A program made the translations under genes and the position numbers. Of a stretch of 64,000 nt of DNA, positions 37,621 to 44,852 are shown piece by piece. Every line of letters begins with the position of its first letter. Position 1 is the stretch's first letter. The stretch comes from Tsukamurella pulmonis (lineage in GTDB: Bacteria; Actinomycetota; Actinomycetes; Mycobacteriales; Mycobacteriaceae). The stretch covers positions 496,001 to 560,000 of the forward strand of contig NZ_FNLF01000002.1 of the NCBI RefSeq assembly GCF_900103175.1, given 5' to 3'. Below the pieces are notes generated by a model that saw nothing but the letters and a program-made list of their open reading frames with translations, was not told the origin of the DNA and did not search any database.

Positions 37621-39321
37621 ATGACCACCGATTCCAACCAGGCTCCCGAGGTCGAAGTGGGCGCTCCGCTCGACCTGCTGCTCGTCAACTCGACGAAGTC
37701 CTTCGCCTCCCGCATGGTCCCGAACGCCGCGTGGGCCCGATTCGCGCTCTCCCTCGCCGGCCAGCCCGTCACCCTCGCCGAGCGCGGCGCGGGCCTGGCC
37801 AAGGAGTTGGGGCTGATCGCTGCGGGGAAGAGCCAGCGGGCGCCGAAGAAGGGCGACTTCCGCTTCTCCGATCCCGCCTGGACGCAGAACCCGTTGCTGC
37901 GCCGGGTCGAGCAGGCCTACCTCGCCGCGTCCGAGACCGCCGAGCAGCTCTACGTCGACGCCGATCTCGATTGGAAGGACGGCGAGAAGATGCGGTTCGT
38001 CCTCGACAACCTGATCGAGGGCCTCTCGCCGACCAACAGCCCCGTGCTCAATCCGCTGGGCTGGAAGGCGCTCATCGACACCGGCGGCCTGTCGGCGCTG
38101 CGCGGTGCGAAGAACTTCGCCCGCGACATGTCGAGCACCCCGCGGATCCCGTCGATGATCGACCCGGACGCGTACGTGGTGGGCGAGACGCTCGCGACGA
38201 CCAAGGGCACCGTCGTGCTGCGCACCCGGATGTTCGAGCTGATCCACTACGCCCCGCAGACCAAGCAGGTGCACGAGATCCCGCTGCTGCTCATCCCGCC
38301 GGTGATCAACAAGTTCTACATCATGGACCTGGCGCCGGGACGCAGCCTGATCGAGTACTACCTCAAGGGCGGGCACCAGGTGTTCGCGATCTCGTGGCGC
38401 AATCCGCAGGCGCGGCACCGTGATTGGGGCTTCGACGAGTACGGCGCCGCCATCATCGAGGCGCTCGACGCGCTCGAGGTGATCACGGGCGCCGACAAGG
38501 CGAACCTGTTCGCCACCTGCTCCGGCGGCATCATCACCTCGATGCTGCTCGCGCACCTGTTCGCCACGGGCCGCGGTGACCGGATCTCCTCGATCACGCT
38601 CGGCGTCACCGTGCTCGATCAGAGCCACGCGGGCCTGGGGTCGGCGATCGCCAGCGAGCGCGGCGCCGAGGCGGCGATCCGGAGCTCGGCCGGCAAGGGC
38701 TACCTCGACGGTGCCGCCATGGCCGAGATGTTCGCCTGGCTGCGCCCGACCGACCTGGTGTGGCGCTACTGGGTGAACAACTACATCCAGGGTCGCTCCC
38801 CGGCGCCGTTCGACGTGCTGTTCTGGAACGCCGACACCACGCGGATGGCGGCGAGCCTGCACAAGGACATGGTGACGATGGGCGTGAACAACACCCTCGT
38901 GACGCCGGGCGAGCAGACGATACTGGGCACGCCCGTCGACCTCTCGAAGGTCGAGTGCGACGCCTACGTCCTCGGCGGGCTCTCCGATCACATCTGCCCG
39001 TGGCAGGCCACCGAGCGCAGCGGCGCGCTGCTGGGCAGCAAGGACAACACCTACGTCCTGTCCACCGCCGGTCACATCGCCGCCCTGGTCAACCCGCCCG
39101 GGAACCCCAAGTCGTCGTTCCGCACCGCGCAGGTCAAGCCGGATCAGACGCCCGAGGAGTGGTTCGAGAGCGCCGAGAAGCAGGCCGGTTCGTGGTGGCC
39201 GCACCACCTGGCCTGGCTGACCGAGCGCGCCGGCGCCGAGGTCGACGCCCCGGCCCAGCTCGGCGCCCCCGGTTACGAGCCGCTGGCGCCCGCGCCCGGC
39301 ACCTATGTTCACGAGAAGTGA
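37621..39321 (+). CDS. phaC: Polyhydroxyalkanoate synthase (class I type)
   Basis: The 566-residue enzyme polymerises (R)-3-hydroxyacyl-CoA. The lipase-like box reads FATCSGGI with nucleophile Cys300; the other triad members are Asp456 (GLSDHICPW) and His485 (TAGHIAALVNPPG). Their spacings fit those of class I synthases. The box begins Ala-Thr rather than the usual Gly-x before Cys. Further family motifs are LLIPPVINKFYIMDLAPGRS and FAISWRNPQARHRDWGFDEY. It lies in an operon with an acyl-CoA ligase, an enoyl-CoA hydratase and a depolymerase-like hydrolase, so the whole PHA cycle is grouped here. Confidence 0.95.
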   Translation: MTTDSNQAPEVEVGAPLDLLLVNSTKSFASRMVPNAAWARFALSLAGQPVTLAERGAGLAKELGLIAAGKSQRAPKKGDFRFSDPAWTQNPLLRRVEQAYLAASETAEQLYVDADLDWKDGEKMRFVLDNLIEGLSPTNSPVLNPLGWKALIDTGGLSALRGAKNFARDMSSTPRIPSMIDPDAYVVGETLATTKGTVVLRTRMFELIHYAPQTKQVHEIPLLLIPPVINKFYIMDLAPGRSLIEYYLKGGHQVFAISWRNPQARHRDWGFDEYGAAIIEALDALEVITGADKANLFATCSGGIITSMLLAHLFATGRGDRISSITLGVTVLDQSHAGLGSAIASERGAEAAIRSSAGKGYLDGAAMAEMFAWLRPTDLVWRYWVNNYIQGRSPAPFDVLFWNADTTRMAASLHKDMVTMGVNNTLVTPGEQTILGTPVDLSKVECDAYVLGGLSDHICPWQATERSGALLGSKDNTYVLSTAGHIAALVNPPGNPKSSFRTAQVKPDQTPEEWFESAEKQAGSWWPHHLAWLTERAGAEVDAPAQLGAPGYEPLAPAPGTYVHEK

Positions 39322-39329
39322 GGACGAGC

Positions 39330-39782
39330 ATGACCACCACGATCTCCACCGCGCAGGATCTGCTCGGCCTCGTCGGGCAGCCGCTCGGCACCACCGAGTG
39401 GATGACCATCGACCAGGACCGGGTGAACCTCTTCGCCGACGCCACGGGCGATCACCAGTGGATCCACGTCGATCAGGAGAAGGCGGCCGCCGGGCCGTAC
39501 GGACGCACCATCGCCCACGGCTATCTCACCCTCTCGCTGGCGCCGCTGTTCATCGCGGAGGCGCTCGTCGTCGAGAACCTGCAGGCGGCCGTCAACTACG
39601 GCCTCAACAAGGTGCGCTTCCCCGCACCCGTCCCCGTCGGCTCGCGCGTGCGCGCCGCCGTGGAACTGGCCGGGGCGCAGGAGAAGCCGGCCGGGATCGA
39701 GGCCGTGATCCGCCTGACCTACGAGGTCGACGGTGCCGACCGCCCGGCCTGTATCGCCGAGACGGTGGTGCTCTACCGATGA
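39330..39782 (+). CDS. MaoC-like (R)-specific enoyl-CoA hydratase
   Basis: The 150-residue single hot-dog protein has the hydratase-2 signature: FADATGDHQWIHVDQEKAAAGPYGRTIAHGYLTLSL, with the catalytic Asp/His pair in the DHQWIH region. (R)-hydratases (PhaJ) convert trans-2-enoyl-CoA from beta-oxidation to (R)-3-hydroxyacyl-CoA, the substrate of PhaC. The gene follows phaC by eight bases and overlaps the next by ATGA, making a PhaJ role likely. The closest characterised relatives could also be Rv0130-type hydratases. Confidence 0.9.
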   Translation: MTTTISTAQDLLGLVGQPLGTTEWMTIDQDRVNLFADATGDHQWIHVDQEKAAAGPYGRTIAHGYLTLSLAPLFIAEALVVENLQAAVNYGLNKVRFPAPVPVGSRVRAAVELAGAQEKPAGIEAVIRLTYEVDGADRPACIAETVVLYR

Positions 39783-40669
39783 GCGACGACGTGACGAAGG
39801 ACGTCGAGGTGGATCAGCCGGAGGATCTGCTGATCGCCACCGGCGGCCAGCGCATCCGGGTGCGCTACCGACCCGGCACCGGCGTACCGCTGGTGCTGTG
39901 CAACGGGATCGGGGCGAGCCTCGAGGTGTTGGACCCGTTCGTCGACGCCCTCGATCCGCAGCGACCGGTGGTCCGGTTCGACGTGCCCGGCACCGGGGAG
40001 TCGCCCACATCGATTCTGCCCTACGGGTTTCCGTACCTCGCCTGGGTGCTGGGGCGGGTGCTCGACGAGCTCGACATCGGCGTCGTCGACATCCTGGGCC
40101 TGTCCTGGGGTGGTGCGCTGGCGCAGCAGTTCGCCTTCCAGAACCCGCTGCGCTGCCGCCGCCTGATCCTGGTCTCCACCGGCACCGGCGCGATCATGGT
40201 GCCCGGCGATCCGCGGGTGCTGCGCAAGATGGTCACGCCCCGCCGGTTCCGGGACCCCGAGTACGCGGCGCAGGTCGCCGGTGAGCTCTACGGCGGTTCG
40301 GTGCGCGACAACGGCGACGACGTGGGGCAGCTCTTCGTCAAGCAGATGCACGCGGGCTCGAAGATGGGCTACCTGCACCAGCTTCTCGCCGGTTCGGTGT
40401 GGACGTCGATCTTCGCGCTGCCGGCGATCCGGCAGAAGACGCTGCTGGTCTTCGGCGAGGACGATCCGATCATCCCGATGATCAACGGCCGGATCTTCGA
40501 GAAGCTGATGCCGCGGGCCACGCTGAGCCGCCACTCGGGCGGGCACGTCGACCTGGTGACGCGCGCCGACGTGCTGGCGCCCGTGATCGAGGAGTTCCTC
40601 GGGACGCCCCACCTGGGGCGGCGGGAGTGGCGCGGGCGGACCGGCGGGCTGCTCACACCTCGTGATTGA
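39779..40669 (+). CDS. Alpha/beta hydrolase, PhaZ-like (intracellular mcl-PHA depolymerase type)
   Basis: In this 296-residue alpha/beta hydrolase the triad is Ser109 (GLSWGG), Asp228/229 (GEDDPIIP) and His256 (SGGHVDLV). The sequence (RYRPGTGVPLVLCNGIGASLE, FDVPGTGESPTS) resembles medium-chain PHA depolymerases found beside phaC in pseudomonads. Its ATG overlaps the hydratase stop codon. It would release hydroxy acids that the first gene's ligase could re-activate. A transacylase or general esterase role is the alternative. Confidence 0.85.
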   Translation: MSDDVTKDVEVDQPEDLLIATGGQRIRVRYRPGTGVPLVLCNGIGASLEVLDPFVDALDPQRPVVRFDVPGTGESPTSILPYGFPYLAWVLGRVLDELDIGVVDILGLSWGGALAQQFAFQNPLRCRRLILVSTGTGAIMVPGDPRVLRKMVTPRRFRDPEYAAQVAGELYGGSVRDNGDDVGQLFVKQMHAGSKMGYLHQLLAGSVWTSIFALPAIRQKTLLVFGEDDPIIPMINGRIFEKLMPRATLSRHSGGHVDLVTRADVLAPVIEEFLGTPHLGRREWRGRTGGLLTPRD

Positions 40670-40672
40670 CCC

Positions 40673-40701
40673 TGGAATCATTCCAAAGTCGGGCGTACTC
40701 T
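40673..40701 (+). promoter_or_regulatory. Fur-type palindrome and promoter of the fur gene
   Basis: TGGAAT-C-ATTCCA (40673-40685) is a perfect 13-bp palindrome resembling the autoregulatory site of actinobacterial FurA genes. A -10-like TACTCT (40696-40701) ends seven bases before the ATG, so the transcript is probably leaderless. The palindrome would cover the -35 area. Confidence 0.6.
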
Positions 40702-40708
40702 ATTTCGC

Positions 40709-41140
40709 ATGAGCGAGGTCGACACGGCTGAGGAGCGGCTGCGGGGCGTGGGGCTGCGGATCACCGCGCCCCGCGTCGCCGCGCTCGGCTACCTCGACGG
40801 TCACCCGCACGCCACGGCCGACGACGTGGCAGAGCACCTGCGCGGGCGGCTGGGCACCGTCGCCACGCAGACCGTCTACGACGTGCTGCGCGTGTGCGCC
40901 GAGAAGGGGCTGCTGCGCCGCATCGAGCCCGCCGGCTCGGCCGTCCGGTACGAGGCCCGCGTCGCCGACAACCACCACCACCTGGTGTGCCGGTCGTGCG
41001 CGAAGATCGTCGACATCGACTGCACCGTCGGCGCCGCCCCCTGCCTCACCGTGGACGACGACCACGGCTTCGTCATCGACGAGGCCGAGGTGACCTTCTG
41101 GGGCTACTGCCCCGACTGCGCCGCCGGTGCGCAGGGCTGA
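40709..41140 (+). CDS. Fur-family metal/peroxide regulator
   Basis: In this 143-residue protein an N-terminal winged helix (GLRITAPRVAALGYL, ATQTVYDVLRVCAEKGLLRR) is followed by the metal-binding dimerisation domain: NHHHLVCRSC (Cys94, Cys97) and YCPDC (Cys134, Cys137), the structural zinc site. It is closest in layout to FurA, the iron/peroxide sensor usually found before katG in actinobacteria. Here no katG follows; the next gene is an Ohr/OsmC protein. The palindrome in its promoter suggests autorepression. Confidence 0.92.
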   Translation: MSEVDTAEERLRGVGLRITAPRVAALGYLDGHPHATADDVAEHLRGRLGTVATQTVYDVLRVCAEKGLLRRIEPAGSAVRYEARVADNHHHLVCRSCAKIVDIDCTVGAAPCLTVDDDHGFVIDEAEVTFWGYCPDCAAGAQG

Positions 41141-41245
41141 TCGGCGGATCCACCCCGTCGGCCGGAGGCCGGTTGTGATGCGGACTACTGTCGGAAGGGC
41201 ACGCCGCCCGACAGGGCGGACACCTCACGCGAAGGAGCGCCGGAT

Positions 41246-41671
41246 ATGAGCTTGGACGTCGTCTACACCATCTCCTCGACCGCCACCGGTGGCGGTCGCG
41301 ACGGGCACGTGAAGTCGGCCACCGGCCGCATCGACCTGGACACCCGGCCCCCGAAGGAGATGGGCGGCAACGGCGAGGGCACCAACCCGGAGGAGCTGTT
41401 CTCCGCCGGCTACGCGGCCTGCTTCCTGGGCGCGATCCGCGCCGTGGGCCGGAACGAGAAGGTCGACGTCCCGGACGACACGAGCGTCGACGTCACCGTC
41501 GGCTTCGGCAAGACCGAGTCCGGCTTCGGCATCAACGCCGCCATCAAGGCCACCCTGCCGGGCCTCGCCCAGGCCGACGCGGAGGCCCTCGTCGCCAAGG
41601 CGCACCAGCTGTGCCCGTACTCGAACGCGACGCGCGGCAACATCGACGTCGATCTGACCACCGCGGTCTGA
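41246..41671 (+). CDS. ohr: Organic hydroperoxide resistance protein (Ohr/OsmC family)
   Basis: In this 141-residue protein the two redox cysteines sit in AGYAACFLGAIR and AHQLCPYSNATRGN, as in Ohr peroxidases, with the substrate-pocket Glu in NPEELFSAGYAACF. It reduces fatty-acid and peroxynitrite-type hydroperoxides using lipoylated partners. A ribosome-binding site GAAGGAG precedes the ATG. It lies 105 bases after fur, and a -10-like TACTGT near 41186 suggests its own promoter. No OhrR gene is visible. Confidence 0.93.
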   Translation: MSLDVVYTISSTATGGGRDGHVKSATGRIDLDTRPPKEMGGNGEGTNPEELFSAGYAACFLGAIRAVGRNEKVDVPDDTSVDVTVGFGKTESGFGINAAIKATLPGLAQADAEALVAKAHQLCPYSNATRGNIDVDLTTAV

Positions 41672-41713
41672 CCGACCCTGAGCACGCTGCTGCGGCCCGC
41701 CGCCCTGGGACTG

Positions 41714-42052
41714 GTGTTCCTCGGCGGCGCGGCCGGAACCCTCGTGCGCGCCGAGGTGGGGCACTGGCTGCCCCACAGCCCCTTCGCCTGGGCCACCTTC
41801 GCGGTGAACATGGCCGGCGCGTTCCTCCTCGGCGGGATCGTCGAGGCGCTCTCCCAACGGCCCGACGACGAGCGGCACCGCCTCGTCCGGCTGCTGCTCG
41901 GCACGGGCTTCTGCGGGGGCCTGACCACGTACAGCGCGTTCGCGCTGGACATCCACGACGCGAGCCCGGCCGTCGGCGCCCTGTACGCCGGTGCGACGGT
42001 GCTGCTCGGCCTCGTCGCCGCTCTGGCCGGGGCGGCGGTGGTCCGGCGATGA
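41714..42052 (+). CDS. crcB: CrcB/Fluc fluoride channel, subunit 1
   Basis: The protein has four membrane helices, with the Fluc motifs GTGFCGGLTTYSAFALD and an Asn in AVNMAGAF. From the GTG at 41714 it has 112 residues, but the first helix then lacks about seven residues. The same frame is open back to 41672, right after the ohr stop. A CTG at 41678 (reading LSTLLRPAALGLVFLGG) would restore a full helix, so the true start may be a non-standard CTG. It overlaps the second subunit by ATGA. Paired CrcB genes form heterodimeric fluoride exporters. Confidence 0.85.
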   Translation: MFLGGAAGTLVRAEVGHWLPHSPFAWATFAVNMAGAFLLGGIVEALSQRPDDERHRLVRLLLGTGFCGGLTTYSAFALDIHDASPAVGALYAGATVLLGLVAALAGAAVVRR

Positions 42053-42405
42053 CCACCGTGCTCGTCGCCCTGGGGGGCGGTCTCGGGGCCGTCCTGCGCT
42101 ACCTCGTCGACGGTGCGCTGCGTGCCCGCCTGTCGTTCTGGGGCACCGCGCTGATCAACGTGTCCGGCTCGTTCGTGCTGGGGCTCCTGGCCGGGGCCGT
42201 CGCCGGGGGAGGGCTCGGCGGGACGGCGCTGGCGGTGCTCGGCACGGGGGTGTGCGGCGGCTACACGACTTTCAGCACCGCCACCGTCGAGACCCTGACC
42301 CTGCTGCGGGACAAGCGCTACCGGGACGGCGCGGTCTACGGGCTGGTCACGCTCGGTGCGAGCGTCGTTGCCGTGTGGGGCGGCTACGCGCTCGGCGCGC
42401 TGTGA
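42049..42405 (+). CDS. crcB: CrcB/Fluc fluoride channel, subunit 2
   Basis: The 118-residue four-helix protein starts MTTVLVALGGGLGAVLRYL, with INVSGSFVLG and the pore motif GTGVCGGYTTFSTATVET. The phenylalanine-box and Thr-Thr-Phe-Ser sequence is typical of Fluc channels, which export fluoride as dimers. The ATG overlaps the stop of the first crcB. A long hairpin follows immediately. No crcB-type fluoride riboswitch is recognisable upstream of the pair. Confidence 0.93.
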   Translation: MTTVLVALGGGLGAVLRYLVDGALRARLSFWGTALINVSGSFVLGLLAGAVAGGGLGGTALAVLGTGVCGGYTTFSTATVETLTLLRDKRYRDGAVYGLVTLGASVVAVWGGYALGAL

Positions 42406-42406
42406 G

Positions 42407-42462
42407 CCTCGGTGCGTTCCTGCGGTCGGCCCTCGGCGTGTCGTCGACGACACGCACCGAGG
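42407..42462. terminator. Compound hairpin after crcB, bidirectional terminator
   Basis: CCTCGGTGCG (42407-42416) pairs with CGCACCGAGG (42453-42462), and an 18-bp palindrome CGTGTCGTCGACGACACG (42437-42454) is nested at its right side. It begins one base after the crcB stop codon and faces the convergent membrane-protein gene. Confidence 0.7.
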
Positions 42463-42466
42463 ATGT

Positions 42467-42967
42467 TCACGCGGCGCTGCGCTCGACCGCGTACCGGTAC
42501 ACCGGCCGGCTGAGCACCAGCGAGAACAGCATCAGGAACATGACGATCAGGGCGCCCCACATGGGCAGGCCGGCGAGCGGCGCGCCGTTGTGGTCGATCC
42601 CGAAGCGGCTCACCGGATCCGTGTAGCCGCGCGGGTTGCCGAGCAGCACCGAGGCCGCGGCCAGCAGGAAGCCCACGAACACGGCGAGACCGTAGAGCGC
42701 AGTCGCCCAGCGCTGCCCGAACAGGGCGAACAGCCCGGTGAAGGCCATCGCTGCGACGGCCACCAGCCCCGCGATCGCGATGATGAGGATGGTGATGGTG
42801 CGCACGCCCAGCGGCGAGGCGGGGAAGTTCCCCGGGTAGCCGGTGGTGCCGAGCAGCGCCGAGCACTGGATGATCGCGGTCACGTACAGCGCGATCGCTC
42901 CCGCGCCCGCCGCGAGCGAGACCAGCACCCACAGCCACATCGCGCCGGGACGGCGCACCGTCGCCAC
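42467..42967 (-). CDS. Four-helix membrane protein, unknown function
   Basis: The 166-residue integral membrane protein has helices near residues 10-30, 55-80, 88-112 and 133-155. No catalytic or binding motif is recognised. Its GTG start shares one base with the stop of the yqeY gene (TAGTG), so it is probably translated by coupling. The family is not identified. Confidence 0.75.
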   Translation of the reverse strand: MATVRRPGAMWLWVLVSLAAGAGAIALYVTAIIQCSALLGTTGYPGNFPASPLGVRTITILIIAIAGLVAVAAMAFTGLFALFGQRWATALYGLAVFVGFLLAAASVLLGNPRGYTDPVSRFGIDHNGAPLAGLPMWGALIVMFLMLFSLVLSRPVYRYAVERSAA

Positions 42968-43431
42968 TAGGCGAGCTTCGCCTTGACGGCGGAGGACAGC
43001 CGCTTGCCGTCCGCGGCGCCTGCGGCCTTCGCGTTGGCGACCTTCATGACCTGGCCCATCTGGCGCACCGTCGGGGCCTCGCCGAGTTCGGCGGTGACCT
43101 CGGCGATCGCGGCGTCGACGAGGGCGTCGAGCTCCTCGTCGCCGAGCTGCTTCGGCAGGTAGCGGGACATGACCTCGGCCTCGGCCCGCTCCTTGGCGGC
43201 CAGCTCGTCGCGGCCGTTGGTCTCGAAGATCTCGGCGGCCTCGCCGCGCTTCTTGACCTCGCGCGCGACCACCTTGAGGAACTCGTCGTCGGTCAGCGCG
43301 TGCGCCGTGCCGGAGGTCTCCTCGTTCTGGATCGCCGAGAGCAGCATCCGCAGCGTGCCCGTGACCAGCTGGTCCTTGGCCTTCATCGCGGTCTTGAGGT
43401 CGTCGCGGATAGCGGCCTTCACTTCTGACAT
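42967..43431 (-). CDS. GatB/YqeY-domain protein
   Basis: The 154-residue helical protein starts MSEVKAAIRDDLKTAMKAKD and is typical of YqeY, with LRMLLSAIQNEE, REVKKRGEAAEIFETNGR and the C-terminal GatB-tail-like helices ending VANAKAAGAADGKRLSSAVK. Relatives share the tRNA-binding tail of the amidotransferase subunit GatB; their own role is unclear. GGAG precedes the ATG. M. tuberculosis has a homologue (Rv3688c) in the corresponding neighbourhood. It is divergent from the metallophosphoesterase. Confidence 0.92.
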   Translation of the reverse strand: MSEVKAAIRDDLKTAMKAKDQLVTGTLRMLLSAIQNEETSGTAHALTDDEFLKVVAREVKKRGEAAEIFETNGRDELAAKERAEAEVMSRYLPKQLGDEELDALVDAAIAEVTAELGEAPTVRQMGQVMKVANAKAAGAADGKRLSSAVKAKLA

Positions 43432-43484
43432 GGGCTCCAATTTACGCGGTGTGCGGGGGAGCGGCTGCTGAGTATCCTGGGGGA

Positions 43485-44435
43485 ATGGCAGTTCATCCTC
43501 TTCTGCGTGCCGGAGCGGGCCTGGCGGGCGCGGGCGTCGCCTCCCTCGCCTACGCCACCGTGTTCGAGCGCAACGCCTTCACGCTGCGCGAGCACACGCT
43601 GCCGATCCTTCCGCCGGGCACGCCCACGCTGCGGATCCTGCACATCTCGGACCTGCACATGACGCCCGGGCAGCGGCTCAAGCAGGCCTGGGTGCACGAA
43701 CTCGCGGCGCTCGAGCCCGATCTGGTGGTGAACACGGGCGATAACCTCTCGCACCCGCGCGCCGTCCCGTCGGTCGTGCAGACGCTCGATCCGCTGCTCG
43801 CGCGGCCGGGCCTGTTCGTCTTCGGCTCCAACGACTACTTCGGTCCCACGCCGAAGAACCCCGCGAAGTACTTCGACAAGGACCACGAGCGCAAGCACGG
43901 CGAGCCGCTGCCCTGGCAGGATCTGCGGGCCGCGTTCGCCGAGCGCGGCTGGCTCGACGCCACGCATCAGCGGCGCCGCCTCGAGGTCGGCGGGGTCACC
44001 ATCCAGGTGGCCGGCGTGGACGATCCGCACATCGAACGGGACCGGTACGAGACGATCGCCGGCCGCGCCGACGAGTCCGTCGATCTGCGTCTCGCGCTCA
44101 CGCACTCGCCGGAGCCCCGCGTGCTCGACCGGTTCGCCACCGACGGCTACGACCTCGCGCTGGCCGGCCACACGCACGGCGGCCAGCTGTGCCTGCCGGT
44201 GTACGGCGCGCTGATCACCAACTGCGGGCTGGACCGCTCGCGGGTCAAGGGCGCCTCCGCGTGGGGTGCGCACATGAAGCTGCACGTCAGCGCCGGGCTC
44301 GGCACGTCGCCGTGGGCGCCGTTCCGCACCTTCTGCCGCCCCGAGGCGTCGCTGCTCACCCTCGTCGGCGCGCCCGTGCGCGACCGCGAGGTCGAGTTCG
44401 GACCCGTCGTCGCGCCGGAGGCCGTGCAGGCCTGA
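43485..44435 (+). CDS. Metallophosphoesterase (YkuE-like, membrane-anchored)
   Basis: The 316-residue protein has an N-terminal hydrophobic segment and then all the calcineurin-like motifs: LHISDLHMTPG, VVNTGDNLSHP, FGSNDYFG, LTHSPEP and LAGHTHGGQLCLPV. It binds two metal ions and hydrolyses phosphoesters, probably at the membrane, possibly on lipid or UDP-linked substrates. The ATG at 43485 follows GGGGGA. The M. tuberculosis homologue is Rv3683, next to ponA2. Here it lies 13 kb from ponA2, so that neighbourhood has been expanded. Confidence 0.92.
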   Translation: MAVHPLLRAGAGLAGAGVASLAYATVFERNAFTLREHTLPILPPGTPTLRILHISDLHMTPGQRLKQAWVHELAALEPDLVVNTGDNLSHPRAVPSVVQTLDPLLARPGLFVFGSNDYFGPTPKNPAKYFDKDHERKHGEPLPWQDLRAAFAERGWLDATHQRRRLEVGGVTIQVAGVDDPHIERDRYETIAGRADESVDLRLALTHSPEPRVLDRFATDGYDLALAGHTHGGQLCLPVYGALITNCGLDRSRVKGASAWGAHMKLHVSAGLGTSPWAPFRTFCRPEASLLTLVGAPVRDREVEFGPVVAPEAVQA

Positions 44436-44493
44436 CCTGCCGATTTCCTGCCCGACGGTGGCTGTAGTAACCTTGTGCAGGTTGTAACAGTCA

Positions 44494-44567
<74 letters not shown>

Positions 44568-44590
44568 CTCGTTGGTTGAGACGACAGCAG

Positions 44591-44625
44591 GGCCCCTGAT
44601 CAGTGGAGACACTGGCCAGGGGCCT
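44591..44625 (+). terminator. Terminator after tRNA-Pro
   Basis: GGCCCCTGATCAGTG pairs with CACTGGCCAGGGGCC with only two mismatched positions around a GAGA loop, followed by TTACTTGTT. It is a good intrinsic terminator. Confidence 0.8.
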
Positions 44626-44840
44626 TACTTGTTCCGTGGGCTGAGTGGGGCGTGCAGGGCGTCGTGCTGAGACTGCGTGCGTAGAGTGCTTCGTTCGTGC
44701 GCGGAGAGATTCATCCATCGCAACGCGGCTATGCGTGCCACGCATGCCCGAGTCCGGCCTAGTGATCCTCACGACCGATGGAAACCGCCGCAACGCAACC
44801 TTCTTCGTCGAGTGTCAAGGTATGGCTGCGCAATCGGCGA
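44626..44840. other. Non-coding gap between tRNA-Pro and the TerD-nuclease gene
   Basis: No convincing ORF or RNA gene is seen. Base composition falls from the surrounding level to a visibly lower GC content, as in the gene that follows. No repeat of the tRNA 3' end was found here or after the gene. Confidence 0.6.
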
Positions 44841-44846
44841 TAGATT
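44841..44846 (+). promoter_or_regulatory. -10 element (TAGATT) of the TerD-nuclease gene
   Basis: TAGATT is followed by six bases and then the ATG at 44853, the spacing of a leaderless transcript. No ribosome-binding site lies before the ATG, which supports this reading. Confidence 0.5.
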
Positions 44847-44852
44847 GACGAA

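Noticed and set aside
41672-41720. Fluoride (crcB) riboswitch
   Set aside because: The crcB pair begins within a few bases of the ohr stop codon, leaving no room, and no matching motif is seen upstream of ohr.
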